Below are positions 1-8,849 of a DNA stretch of 64,000 nt, piece by piece; the stretch's first letter is position 1; each line of letters starts with the position of its first letter. The translations under genes and the position numbers were made by a program. The stretch spans positions 40,929 to 104,928 of the forward strand of contig NZ_LMUJ01000013.1 of the NCBI RefSeq assembly GCF_009765975.1, in the 5' to 3' direction. The notes below the pieces were generated by a model. That model had not been told where the DNA came from. It saw nothing but the letters and a program-made list of their open reading frames with translations, and did no database searches. This stretch comes from Acidisphaera sp. S103. Lineage in GTDB: Bacteria > Pseudomonadota > Alphaproteobacteria > Acetobacterales > Acetobacteraceae.

Positions 1-714
1 TTCGCGATGGTCCTCGGCGTTGTCGCTCGGCTGGTAGCCGATGACGGCCCAGTTGGGATCGTGGGTTTTGAGGCGGGTGTTGTTGGAATAGCCGTTGACC
101 ACCATGCAGCCGGGATCGGGGTAGCGCAGCGACACGTCGACCAGATGCGCGACGTCCCTCGGGCTGAGCCACGTGGCGAGTGAGCGCTGGTCGATCGGCA
201 GGGTGCGATAGGTGCCGATGCGCAGCGAGACCGATCTTATGTCGTGACGATCGTAGTAGTTGCGCAGCATGGTCTCACCCAGAACCTTGAACACACCGTA
301 CAGGCTGTCAGGGCGGGGCGGCAACACGGGCGAAACGGATTCGGTGATGGGGTAGCAGCCGAAGGCATGGTTACTGCTGGCGAAGACGATGCGTTCGACG
401 CCGGCGAGCCTCGCTGATTCGAAGACGTCGAACAGGCCGCGGGCGTTGACGCGGAACAACGATTCCAGGTCGTAATTGCCGATCATGCCGGCCAGGTGGA
501 CGACGGCTTTCACGCCCTGCATCATGTTCTCGATGGCGGGGCGGTCAGTGACGTCGGCGACGATGGCCTCTTCGTTGTTGGTCAGGTTCTGGATCGGCTT
601 GATGTCGGTCAGGCGCAGATGGCGCCAGTGGGCGCGCAGGCCGTCACGCAGCGCGGTGCCAATGGCACCGGCGGCGCCGGTGATCAGGATGCGGTCGGTC
701 TCCGGATTGATCAT
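1..714 (-). CDS. NAD-dependent epimerase/dehydratase, uronate dehydrogenase-like (3' end outside window)
   Basis: Extended SDR enzyme whose first 238 codons lie in the window; the C-terminus runs off the left edge. The N-terminal Rossmann motif reads ITGAAGAIG, followed by an acidic DIK after beta-2, a VHLAG stretch, the active-site loop FASSNH and the catalytic YGVFK (Y-x-x-x-K). The combination of FASSNHAFGCYP, SLRIG and ATWLSPRD is typical of uronate dehydrogenases (oxidation of galacturonate or glucuronate to the aldarolactone), so that is the preferred activity; other sugar epimerases remain possible. The ATG is preceded by AAAGGAGAAC at good spacing. It sits 42 bp downstream of the MFS gene on the same strand, so the two are probably one operon. 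Confidence 0.85.
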   Translation of the reverse strand, partial: MINPETDRILITGAAGAIGTALRDGLRAHWRHLRLTDIKPIQNLTNNEEAIVADVTDRPAIENMMQGVKAVVHLAGMIGNYDLESLFRVNARGLFDVFESARLAGVERIVFASSNHAFGCYPITESVSPVLPPRPDSLYGVFKVLGETMLRNYYDRHDIRSVSLRIGTYRTLPIDQRSLATWLSPRDVAHLVDVSLRYPDPGCMVVNGYSNNTRLKTHDPNWAVIGYQPSDNAEDHRE

Positions 715-756
715 GGATGTTCTCCTTTGACGAAACCGTAGCAGATCGGAGCCGAT

Positions 757-1977
757 TTATCGAACGGCGCGGGCGCGCAGGCGAGGGCCCTCGATATTCG
801 GCAGGAAAGCAGTCAGCAGCCCGATCACCGGCAGGACGGAGCATACCCGGTAAACGAACTCGATGCTTGTCCAGTCGGCCAATGCACCCAGCACCGCGGC
901 CCCCACGCCGCCCATGCCGAAGGCGAAGCCGAAGAACAGGCCGGAGACCATGCCGACACGGCCGGGCATCAGTTCCTGGGCGTAGACGACGATCGCCGAG
1001 AAGGCCGAGGACAGCACCAGCCCGATGATGACGCTGAGGCAGATCGTTCCGGTCAAGCCGACATAGGGCAACACCAGCGTGAACGGCAGGACGCCCAGGA
1101 TGGAGCACCAGATGACCAGCCGGCGGCCGAACCGGTCGCCGATCGGCCCGCCGATCACGGTGCCGGCCGCCGCGGCGGCGAGGAAGACGAACAGGTCGAT
1201 CTGCGCGGCCTGGGTCGACAGTTGGAAGTGGTGCATCAGGTAGAAGATGTAGTAGCTGGTGATACTGGCCAGATAAAAATACTTGGAGAAGATCAGCGTC
1301 AGCAGGACGGTGATCGCCTGTCCGACCTGGCGGCTGGACAAAGAGGCATGCCGGGTGGGGGCCTTGCGGCTGGGTGCGCGTGCGTGGCCGTTGCTCTTGT
1401 ACCAGTGGCCCAGCATCGTCAGGATGCCCATGCCACCGAGTGCCGCCAGCGCGAACCAGGCGATGCTGCCTCGCCCGTGCGGCAGGATGAAAAACGCCGC
1501 CAGCAGCGGTGCCAGCGACTGGCCAAAATTGCCGCCGACCTGGAACACGGATTGCGCCAGGCCGTGTTGGCCTCCGGATGCCAGACGCGCGATGCGGGAT
1601 GATTCGGGATGGAAGATGGACGAGCCCATGCCCAGCAGCCCCGCCCCGAGCAGCAGGAAGGCGTAGCTGGGTGCGAGCGACAGAGTCACCAGCCCGATCA
1701 GCGTGAGTCCCATGCCGACCGGCAGCGAGTAGGGTTGCGGCCGGCGATCGGTGTAAAGGCCGATCACGGGCTGCAGCAGCGAGGCGATGATCTGGTAGGT
1801 CAGGGTCAACAGTCCGATCTGCCCGAAGCTGAGATCGAAGCCACCTTTCAGGATGGGATAGATCGCCGGCAGCAGCGCCTGCATCATATCGTTGAGGAAG
1901 TGGCAAAAACTGATCGCCCCCAGGACGGGAAACACGGCTGTGCTTGTCTTGGACGGGACCGCGATGGTCTGACTCAC
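757..1977 (-). CDS. MFS transporter, fosmidomycin-resistance (Fsr)-like
   Basis: A 406-residue polytopic inner-membrane transporter with about twelve hydrophobic segments. It resembles the Fsr/AraJ-type drug exporters in length and in signatures such as FCHFLNDMMQALLPAIYP near the N-terminus and GMGSSIFHPESSR around the second to fourth helices. The GTG at 1977 is chosen because GAGGAAAGG lies just upstream; an extension to 2082 is open but lacks family similarity. Substrate unknown; efflux of small toxic organic molecules is the family expectation. It precedes the uronate-dehydrogenase-like gene by 42 bp, so an intermediate or sugar-acid substrate is also conceivable. Confidence 0.85.
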   Translation of the reverse strand: MSQTIAVPSKTSTAVFPVLGAISFCHFLNDMMQALLPAIYPILKGGFDLSFGQIGLLTLTYQIIASLLQPVIGLYTDRRPQPYSLPVGMGLTLIGLVTLSLAPSYAFLLLGAGLLGMGSSIFHPESSRIARLASGGQHGLAQSVFQVGGNFGQSLAPLLAAFFILPHGRGSIAWFALAALGGMGILTMLGHWYKSNGHARAPSRKAPTRHASLSSRQVGQAITVLLTLIFSKYFYLASITSYYIFYLMHHFQLSTQAAQIDLFVFLAAAAAGTVIGGPIGDRFGRRLVIWCSILGVLPFTLVLPYVGLTGTICLSVIIGLVLSSAFSAIVVYAQELMPGRVGMVSGLFFGFAFGMGGVGAAVLGALADWTSIEFVYRVCSVLPVIGLLTAFLPNIEGPRLRARAVR

Positions 1978-2618
1978 TGAACGACACCTTTCCTCGCCCC
2001 ACTGGACATGTCCGGCGGAGATTTCGCAGCGTACGACGACAGATAGATTAGGTGCGGGAACGAAACCCACGCGGCGCAGCATACGAGAATCGGCCGGGTG
2101 CCGAAACCCCCGATAGGCTCCGCGGACGCATCGTTGCCATGCGTACGAAAATTCACGCGGCCGGGCTTCGGACTCGTGGCGAAATAATCGTATCGTTTGG
2201 CGAGCACCGCCAACCTTCCGTCGTCATGGCGGGCGAAGGGCCGCCATCCACGACTTGTTTGTGCGGGCCTCAGAAAAGGCGTGGATGGCAGGCCTGTGCC
2301 TGCCGTGACGGGATTGGGCGACATTGCCGATATCGAAGCACTTGTTGATCAACGGCCTTTAGTCCGGTCTCGTTATAAATTTCCAGCCATGAAGGGTGCA
2401 TAAATTCAATTTTATGGCGAGACAATCCGGCATCCCACGCGGGCGTGTGTTTTGCTTTTCTTCCATTCCACGCTATGGTGTTGCGAGCACGGCGCCTGGC
2501 AACACGCCGGCATGGGTATTTTATTGCGCGTTGCCGCCGGACCACGATTTTGTGATCGGCCTCGACAAGAAGCGAAATCGCGACCACTTCGACAGAAAAA
2601 GCGTTAGGAGGGCGGAAC
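1978..2618. other. Intergenic region, 641 bp, no convincing gene
   Basis: Lies between divergent genes (MFS on minus, sorbosone dehydrogenase on plus) and so should carry both promoters. Several short open frames cross it, but none has recognisable content or codon bias. The central part (2179-2348) is one copy of an interspersed repeat listed separately. The last ~200 bp are clearly more A/T-rich than the genes and are the likely promoter area for the gene starting at 2619. Confidence 0.6.
2179..2348 (+). repeat. Interspersed intergenic repeat, copy 1
   Basis: Shares ordered blocks with 13030-13214 and 20342-20487: GCGAAATAATCG, then AGCACCGC, GTCATG, GCCGCCATCCA, GGCGTGGATGGC, GACGGGATTGGGCGAC and GAAGCACTTGTT. 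The centre forms a hairpin from a direct GGCAGGCC / GCCTGCC type inverted pair after GTGGATGG. All three copies lie in the same orientation and outside genes, and no ORF is conserved between them. Confidence 0.7.
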
Positions 2619-4361
2619 GTGCGCATGAAGTTCATACAAATGGCTTCGGGGGCGATCCTTGCGGGATCGATGTTGGCGACCCTGCCCTCGAGTGGCGTCG
2701 CGCAATCGGCGGCCAATGGCTGTCCCGGAGACAATGGCGGCATTACCCTGTCGCCGGGGTTCTGCGCGACGATTTTCGCCGATAAGCTGGGGCATCCGCG
2801 GCATCTGGTGGTTGCTCCCGATGGGGTGGTCTATGCCAACACCTGGAGCGGGCGGTATTACCACAACGATGCGCTGCCGCCGGGCGGGTTCCTGATCGCG
2901 CTGCGCGACACGAAGCATAGCGGGCAGGCGGACGAGGTCGTGCGGTTCGGACCGACCGCGGCGGACGGCGATCACGGCGGGACCGGCATCGCGATCTACA
3001 AGGATTACATCTACGCCGAAACGAATGACAAGATCGTTCGCTATCCGCTGCCGAAGAGCGGGATCGCGCCGACGGGCAACGCGGAGATAGTGGTGTCCGG
3101 TCTGCCGCTGACCGGCGATCATCCGATGCATCCCATCGCGATCGACAAGCAGGGCAATATGTATGTGGACCTGGGGTCGGCGACGAATGCCTGCCAGCCG
3201 CAGAACCGCATTCCGCATGTGCCGGGGACCCAGCCGTGCACGGAGAAGGAAACCCGAGCGGGGACCTGGCAGTATGACGCGAACAAGCTGGATCAGCATT
3301 TCTCGGCGGCGGATCGTTTTTCCACCGGTTTGCGTAACGGTGAGGGGATTTCCTTCGATTCCGCCGGACGGGTTTTCGCGACCCAGCACGGGCGGGACCA
3401 ATTGTTCGAGAATTGGCCGGAACATTACACGCAGCCGCAGGGCGCCAACAACCCAGCCGAGGAGCTGGTCGAGTTGCGGCGCGGGGCGGATTTCGGCTGG
3501 CCGGAATGCTACTATGACTACGACCAGAAGAAGCTGGTGCTGGCGCCGGAATATGGCGGCGACGGCGGCAAGAAGATTGGCGTCTGTGCGCAGCGGCAGG
3601 AGCCCGTGGCGGCATTCCCGGGGCACTGGGCGCCCAATGATATGCTGATCTATGAAGGGTCGCAGTTCCCGTCGGCGTATAAGGACGGGGCGTTTATCGC
3701 CTTCCACGGGTCGTGGAACCGGGCGCCGGCGCCTCAGGGCGGTTATAATGTCGTGTTCCAGCCGTTGGCGGACGGAAAAGCCTCCGGCCCGTTCGTGGTG
3801 TTCGCCGATGGGTTTGCTGGCGCCATCAAGGAACCCGGCCAAGCGGCGCATCGGCCTACGGGGCTGGCGATTGCGCCGGATGGATCGATGTATATTGCTG
3901 ACGACAAGGGCGGGCGGATTTGGCACGTCACGTATCATGGCAACAAGGCCAGCGGGATCGCGGTGGCGGCGGCCTCTCCGCCCAGCGGCCAGGCTGCGGG
4001 TTCGGGGAATGCGACGGCGCCGGAAGACTACAGCACGCTGCCGACCCCGCCGGGTGGGTCACCTGACCAGGTGCAGCTTGGCGACCGGATTTTCCACGGA
4101 CAGGTTGCCGGGGGGACATGCACTGGATGCCATGGGACCGATGGGAAGGGCTCCGCGCTTGGGTCCGACCTGACCAGTGGCAAGTGGCTGTGGGGGGATG
4201 GCAGCGTCCAGGCGATCGTCAAGACGATCAACGACGGCGTGCCGAAGCCGAAGGACCATACGGGTGCGATGCCGCCGAAGGGGGGTGCGCAGCTGTCCGA
4301 GGCTGATGTCACCGCGGTGGCGGATTACGTTTGGGCGATCGGCCATCGCAAGGCGCATTAA
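2619..4361 (+). CDS. Sorbosone dehydrogenase-like PQQ protein with C-terminal cytochrome c domain
   Basis: A 580-residue exported protein: signal peptide (residues ~1-30, ending near GVAQS), a six-bladed beta-propeller of the L-sorbosone/glucose dehydrogenase (GSDH) family over ~45-440, a Pro/Gly/Ala-rich linker, and a class I cytochrome c domain with CTGCH at 501-505 and the likely Met ligand in GAMPP. Propeller hallmarks include HGGTGIAIY, STGLRNGEGISFD, GADFGWPEC and FHGSWNR. It probably oxidises a sugar or alcohol in the periplasm with PQQ and passes electrons to its own haem. AGGAGG at 2606-2611 is 7 nt from GTG 2619; ATG 2625 is the alternative. Substrate cannot be told from sequence. 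Confidence 0.9.
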   Translation: MRMKFIQMASGAILAGSMLATLPSSGVAQSAANGCPGDNGGITLSPGFCATIFADKLGHPRHLVVAPDGVVYANTWSGRYYHNDALPPGGFLIALRDTKHSGQADEVVRFGPTAADGDHGGTGIAIYKDYIYAETNDKIVRYPLPKSGIAPTGNAEIVVSGLPLTGDHPMHPIAIDKQGNMYVDLGSATNACQPQNRIPHVPGTQPCTEKETRAGTWQYDANKLDQHFSAADRFSTGLRNGEGISFDSAGRVFATQHGRDQLFENWPEHYTQPQGANNPAEELVELRRGADFGWPECYYDYDQKKLVLAPEYGGDGGKKIGVCAQRQEPVAAFPGHWAPNDMLIYEGSQFPSAYKDGAFIAFHGSWNRAPAPQGGYNVVFQPLADGKASGPFVVFADGFAGAIKEPGQAAHRPTGLAIAPDGSMYIADDKGGRIWHVTYHGNKASGIAVAAASPPSGQAAGSGNATAPEDYSTLPTPPGGSPDQVQLGDRIFHGQVAGGTCTGCHGTDGKGSALGSDLTSGKWLWGDGSVQAIVKTINDGVPKPKDHTGAMPPKGGAQLSEADVTAVADYVWAIGHRKAH

Positions 4362-4370
4362 GATCCGGGT

Positions 4371-4409
4371 CAGCCCATCATTGTCCCGGTGCCGGGCCAT
4401 GATGGGCTG
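4371..4409. terminator. Bidirectional hairpin between convergent genes
   Basis: CAGCCCATCA (4371-4380) pairs perfectly with TGATGGGCTG (4400-4409), and a second small stem, CCCGG/CCGGG, sits in the loop. It lies in the 55-bp gap between two converging stop codons. There is no strong T-run, so it may be an imperfect intrinsic terminator or a 3'-end stabiliser. Confidence 0.55.
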
Positions 4410-4416
4410 AAAGTCG

Positions 4417-5733
4417 CTATCGATCGCCGGTCACGCGCCAGATCACATCGCCCACGTCGTCGGCCATGAGCACGGCGCCGTCGGGACCGATCGTGACACC
4501 GACCGGACGCCCGTAGGACACTTTTTCATCCGGGGCGAGGAAGCCGGACAGAATATCGCGCGCCGGGCCGGACGGGCGGCCGTTCTGGAACGGCACGAAG
4601 ACCATCTTGTAGCCGCTGAGCGTGCTGCGGTTCCACGAGCCATGCTGGCCGATGGCCATGCCGTCCGGAAAGCCGGGCAGCGTGCCGGCGGGCAGCCAGC
4701 ACAGACCCAGCGACGCGGTGTGCCCGCCCAGCGCGTAGTCCGGCGTGAGGGCTGTTGCGACCGCGGCCGCGTCTTGCGGCACCCGGTCGTCCACCGTTTG
4801 CCCCCAGTAGCAGTAGGGCCAGCCGTAGAAGCCTCCGTCACGCACCGAGGTCAGATAGTCGGGCGGGGTCTCGTCGCCCAGGCCGTCGCGTTCGTTGACA
4901 ACCGTCCACAGAGCCCCGGTGGTGGGCTCCCACGCCATGCCCACAGGGTTGCGCAGGCCGCCGGCGAAGGTGCGGCCGTTGCCTGTGGCGAGATCCAGCT
5001 CGTAGATGAGGGCTCGGCCTTCCTCGGCTTCCACGCCATTGTCGCCGATGTTGCTGGAGGAGCCGACGCCGACGTAGAGCTTCGTGCCGTCGTGGCTTGG
5101 CAGCAGGCTGCGGGTCCAGTGGCCGCCGGGCTTGAACGTGGTCAGCCTGCGGCCGGGTCCGGTGATACGGGTGGCGCCCGGCGTGTAGGGAAAGGCGACC
5201 ACGCCGTCGGTGTTGCCGACGTAGAACGTGTTGTTCAGCATCGCCATGCCGAACGGCTGGTTCAGGTTTTCCAGGAATACCTCCTGGATTTCGGCGACGC
5301 CGTCGCCATCGGCGTCGCGCAGCAGGGTGATGCGGTTGGCGCTGACGCCCACGGCACCGGCGCGCTTCATCGTCGCGGTCATGGCATAGTCGAAGATATT
5401 CCGCATGACGGCGCGGGGGACGTTGGAGGACTCGGCGACCAGCACATCGCCGTTGGGCAGTATGTGGATCCAGCGCGGATGCTTGAGACCGGTGGCGAAG
5501 GCGTTGACCTTCAGCCCCGGCGCCGCGACGGGTTTCTGGTTCGGCGCCCAACCCTGGGCGGTGGGCATCTTGAGTGTCGGGATGGCGCCCTGCGGCTTCG
5601 CGACGGGGATCGCGGGGGCGCTGCCCCATGCCGGTTGGGGCGTGCCGCCCGAGGTTCGTCGTATCCAGAGCGCTATAGCGCCAATCACCGCGACCACGCG
5701 GGCGAAAATGCTCGAGAAGCTCATTTGCGACAT
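4417..5733 (-). CDS. Sorbosone dehydrogenase-like beta-propeller protein
   Basis: A 438-residue protein with an N-terminal membrane anchor or uncleaved signal (FARVVAVIGAIALWI) followed by a single GSDH-family propeller. Typical signatures are GLKHPRWIHILPNGDVLV, LLRDADGDGVAEIQEVF, GGLRNPVGMAWEP, FYGWPYCYWG and QHGSWNR. Unlike the convergent gene at 2619 it has no cytochrome domain, so if it is a PQQ dehydrogenase it needs an external electron acceptor. Two starts are possible, ATG 5733 and ATG 5724; GGAG lies 11 nt from the latter. A much longer open frame to 6018 overlaps the divergent gene and is rejected. Confidence 0.88.
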   Translation of the reverse strand: MSQMSFSSIFARVVAVIGAIALWIRRTSGGTPQPAWGSAPAIPVAKPQGAIPTLKMPTAQGWAPNQKPVAAPGLKVNAFATGLKHPRWIHILPNGDVLVAESSNVPRAVMRNIFDYAMTATMKRAGAVGVSANRITLLRDADGDGVAEIQEVFLENLNQPFGMAMLNNTFYVGNTDGVVAFPYTPGATRITGPGRRLTTFKPGGHWTRSLLPSHDGTKLYVGVGSSSNIGDNGVEAEEGRALIYELDLATGNGRTFAGGLRNPVGMAWEPTTGALWTVVNERDGLGDETPPDYLTSVRDGGFYGWPYCYWGQTVDDRVPQDAAAVATALTPDYALGGHTASLGLCWLPAGTLPGFPDGMAIGQHGSWNRSTLSGYKMVFVPFQNGRPSGPARDILSGFLAPDEKVSYGRPVGVTIGPDGAVLMADDVGDVIWRVTGDR

Positions 5734-5886
5734 TTCTCCATGGTTATGCACATGGTAGCCGAGGCCAGCCCGGGTTGAAACCGAGCATGTGGAGATTGCT
5801 AATGGGAACGAACGCTGCATGATGGGACATGGCCGACGGACCGGGGGACTGGTTCCGATAATATAACGACATGGCGGAAGGAAACG

Positions 5887-7248
5887 ATGATGACCGTTGC
5901 TCGTGATCTTGCGGATTTCCTGGTGGGAACATCCACGGAGGATCTGCCGCCGCAGGCCATGCGGCATGCCGCCATGATCATCGCCAGCACCATCGCCAGT
6001 GCGGCGTACGGTACCCAAATCCAGTCCGCACGCATTATCCGCGACCTGACCCGTGAGCAGGGCGGACGGCCCGATGCGTCGTTATGGTTCGATGCCGGGG
6101 CAAGGTTGCCTGTTGCCGAGGTGGCTCGGGCGAATGCCATGCTCAGTGACGCGGCGGCGTCCGACGACAGCGACCTGCGCAACATCGTCCATGCGGGCAC
6201 GCCGCTGACCGCCACGGCGCTGGCGTTCGCGGAGCGTATCGGTGCCACCGGCCAGGATGTGCTGACCGCCATTGTGCTGGGCTACGAAGCCGCCGGGCGG
6301 ATCAGTGAGGCGATCACGCCCGGCTTTCGTGCGCGGGGATTTCATGGCTGCCTCGGCGCGGTGTTCGCGGCCGCGGTCGCGGCGTCGCGTTTGTTGCGCC
6401 TGAGCGCCGAACAGACGGCACAGTCGATCGCGATCGCGGCGACCTCGATCGGTGGCCTGGCAACGGCGGCCGATACCAGCGTGGCGCGCGAATATCATGC
6501 CGGTCTTGCGGCGCAGCTTGGTGTCAACGCGGCACTGGCGGCGCAACGCGGCTATCTGGCGGAAGAACGCATTCTGGAAACGTTTCAGGGCTTCTTCGAG
6601 GCATTCGGCGGCGTGGATGGGGCGACAGCTGCCGGCGTCGCGACCCGCGATCTGGGCCAGAGCTGGGATATCGTGACCGACATGGCGATCAAGCTGGTGC
6701 CGGGTGGCCATCCTTACCATGCATTCGGGGAGGCGGGCGCCAACGCGGCGCGGGATGGCAACATCGCCGCATCCGACGTCGATACCATCACCATCTGCCG
6801 CCCGGGCTTCACCAAATTGAGCGGACCGCTGCATCCCACCGACCTGATCGGCATGGCGCACAGCCCGGCCTATTTCGTTGCCGCGGGCGTTGCCGACCAT
6901 GCGTTTTCCTGGGTGCATGCGAGCGATGCCAAGATCGCCGATCCGGTGATCCATGGGCTGATCGACAAGGTCCGCGTCGGTGCGCAGCCGACCGAGGACG
7001 CCGCCCGCTACAGGCAGGGTGCAACCGTTACCATTCGGACCCGGGACGGACGGACGTCGACGAGCACGGTGTTTTTGCCGAAAGGGGCGGGGGCTCTCGG
7101 GATCGCCTGGGACGATATCGATGCGAAGTATCGCACGCTGGTTCCGGCGGCCGGCCTGCCCGCGGACAAGATTGAGGCCAGCCTGGCCTTGATCCATGAT
7201 TTCCACCGGGTCACCGACGTTTCGTCGCTGACCGGTCTGTTACGTTAG
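5887..7248 (+). CDS. MmgE/PrpD family protein
   Basis: A 453-residue member of the MmgE/PrpD (2-methylcitrate dehydratase/immune-responsive) fold, full length. Family features include the helical N-terminal domain with ARANAMLSDAAASDDSD, the HAGTPLTATALAFAE segment, the EAITPGFRARGFHGC loop and VPGGHPYHAFGE before the C-terminal lid domain. Family members dehydrate or decarboxylate branched tricarboxylates or act on related acids; the exact substrate is not deducible. AAGGAAACG precedes the ATG. The TAG stop is formed by the edge of a palindromic repeat (7246-7350). Downstream, on the other strand, is an ABC importer that could bring in the substrate. Confidence 0.88.
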   Translation: MMTVARDLADFLVGTSTEDLPPQAMRHAAMIIASTIASAAYGTQIQSARIIRDLTREQGGRPDASLWFDAGARLPVAEVARANAMLSDAAASDDSDLRNIVHAGTPLTATALAFAERIGATGQDVLTAIVLGYEAAGRISEAITPGFRARGFHGCLGAVFAAAVAASRLLRLSAEQTAQSIAIAATSIGGLATAADTSVAREYHAGLAAQLGVNAALAAQRGYLAEERILETFQGFFEAFGGVDGATAAGVATRDLGQSWDIVTDMAIKLVPGGHPYHAFGEAGANAARDGNIAASDVDTITICRPGFTKLSGPLHPTDLIGMAHSPAYFVAAGVADHAFSWVHASDAKIADPVIHGLIDKVRVGAQPTEDAARYRQGATVTIRTRDGRTSTSTVFLPKGAGALGIAWDDIDAKYRTLVPAAGLPADKIEASLALIHDFHRVTDVSSLTGLLR

Positions 7249-7350
7249 AGCGCTTACAAGCTGACTGTGAACAGTCAGCGCGCTCTAACTCTTTGCTTGA
7301 TCGCGTGATTCACGCCCTGTTGGCGTTCCGCCCAGGGCGACCACGCTCTA
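7246..7350. repeat. Composite palindromic repeat with TAGAGCG ends between convergent genes
   Basis: First unit 7246-7287: TAGAGCGC ... CTGACTGT/ACAGTCAG ... GCGCTCTA, a nested inverted repeat. Second unit ~7300-7350: GCGTGATTCACGCC ... GGCGACCACGCTCTA, which matches the inverted units at 63792-63949 (TAGAGTGTGATCGCC ... GGCGTGAATCACAC). The terminal TAG at 7246-7248 is the stop codon of the plus-strand gene. The terminal CTA at 7348-7350 is the stop codon of the minus-strand permease. Confidence 0.75.
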
Positions 7351-8082
7351 GCGCCGAGCCAATGTTCCGACGCGGCGGAGGACGACGTCGAGGCATCCGA
7401 CGATGGTCATGACGACGGCGAGACCGGCGAAAACCTGTGTCATATCCAGCATTTCCTTGCCGTAGACGATCAGGTAGCCAAGTCCGCTGTCGGAACCCAG
7501 ATACTCGCCGATGACCGCGGCGGCGAAGGCATAGCCCACGGCCAGCCGCAGCCCGGCGACGATCCAGCCGATCGCCTGTGGCAGATGCACGTGCCACAGC
7601 AAGGCCAATCCCCGGCCTCCGAGGATCCTTGCATTCGCAACCAGCAATCCGCTGCCGGAACGGATGCCGGAATAGACCCCGAAAAAGATGAAGAAGAACA
7701 CGACCGAGGCCGCCAACACCACCTTCGACGACAGGCCGAACCCGAACCAGGCGATCAGCAGCGGCGCGAACGCCAGCCGTGGCAGCGCATTGCCTACCGT
7801 CATCAACGGCAGAAGCGCTCGGCTGATAGCGTTGTTGAGTCCGCAGGCCAGGCCGAACACGGCGCCCAGAACGGAGCCTATGACAAGGCCCAGCAGGGCT
7901 TCCTGCGCCGTGATCCAGACATTTTCCGCCAGATCTCCGCTGGCGATCCATTCCCAGATCAGACTCACCACCGCCACGGGGCTGCTGATGAAGAACCGGT
8001 CGCCCAGGCCAATGGCGGGCAGAAATTGCCACAGTGCCAGAAGCGCGACGCTGACCAGCACACGTTCGATAACGACGCGCAT
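7348..8082 (-). CDS. ABC transporter permease (SsuC/TauC-like)
   Basis: A 244-residue inner-membrane permease with five to six hydrophobic segments and the binding-protein-dependent transport signature around HVHLPQAIGWIVAGLRLAVG (EAA-loop equivalent that docks the ATPase). Nitrate/sulfonate/taurine (NrtB/SsuC/TauC) subfamily. The start is ATG 8082, overlapping the upstream permease's TGA as TGATG. Two dissimilar permeases in one operon imply a heteromeric channel. The stop codon is supplied by the palindromic repeat at 7246-7350. Confidence 0.9.
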   Translation of the reverse strand: MRVVIERVLVSVALLALWQFLPAIGLGDRFFISSPVAVVSLIWEWIASGDLAENVWITAQEALLGLVIGSVLGAVFGLACGLNNAISRALLPLMTVGNALPRLAFAPLLIAWFGFGLSSKVVLAASVVFFFIFFGVYSGIRSGSGLLVANARILGGRGLALLWHVHLPQAIGWIVAGLRLAVGYAFAAAVIGEYLGSDSGLGYLIVYGKEMLDMTQVFAGLAVVMTIVGCLDVVLRRVGTLARR

Positions 8083-8849
8083 CAGAACACGCGCCAGTGG
8101 GAGCCGCGCCGTTCCAGCGGGGCCAGCACCAGGAAATCCACGATGACCACGATCGCGGCGGCGAAAAACAGGCCGGCCATGATCCAGTCGGGTTTTACCG
8201 CGGACTGGCCGGCTGCGACGATCCAGCCGAGGCCCTCGGTGGCACCGAGCAACTCGCAGACGATCGCGGCGGTGAAGGCGTGGCCGATGCTGTTGCGCAT
8301 CGCACTGACGATCCAGACCAGGGCCGCCGGAATGTAGACGTGGCGCGCCAGGTCGCGCTGATTGGCGCCCATCACCCTGGCATTGTCGACAATGGTGCGA
8401 TCGACTTCCTTCAAGCCGGTGTACAGATTCAGCAGCGTAATGGCGAATACCGCCAGCAGCACCAGCATCATTTTCGACAGCAGGCCGATGCCGAACAGCA
8501 GCACCGCGAACGGCGCCAGGATCGCGCGCGGGGCGGCGTTCAGCACCACCACCATCGGATCGCACAGTTCCGCCACGCGGGGAAAGAAGAAAAAGCCGAA
8601 CGCGACCGCCATCCCCGCCAGTGTGCCGGCAGTGTAGCCGACCACCACCTCGATCACGGTGACCTCCACGTGGCGGAGGATGAAACCGGTGCGTATCCAG
8701 TCCCATATCAGGGCAGCGACCGTGGTGGGGCGGCTGAGGTAGCGGGGGTCGGCGAGGCCGAAATCGGTCGCCCCTTGCCATGCCAGCAACAGCATAATCA
8801 GGATCAGCCAGGGGCTGGCCGCCCCCAGGACTTGGCGTAGCCTAGCCAT
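8082..8849 (-). CDS. ABC transporter permease (SsuC/TauC-like)
   Basis: A 255-residue partner permease with the same fold as the gene at 7348-8082. The N-terminus (LGAASPWLILIMLLLAWQGA) is hydrophobic, the docking loop lies around HVYIPAALVWIVSAMRNSIG, and about six membrane helices are visible. It overlaps the ATPase gene by 8 bp upstream and the second permease by one base downstream, so the four genes are translationally coupled. Expected ligand class from the subfamily is small organic anions (sulfonates, carboxylates) or pyrimidine-like compounds. Confidence 0.9.
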   Translation of the reverse strand: MARLRQVLGAASPWLILIMLLLAWQGATDFGLADPRYLSRPTTVAALIWDWIRTGFILRHVEVTVIEVVVGYTAGTLAGMAVAFGFFFFPRVAELCDPMVVVLNAAPRAILAPFAVLLFGIGLLSKMMLVLLAVFAITLLNLYTGLKEVDRTIVDNARVMGANQRDLARHVYIPAALVWIVSAMRNSIGHAFTAAIVCELLGATEGLGWIVAAGQSAVKPDWIMAGLFFAAAIVVIVDFLVLAPLERRGSHWRVF

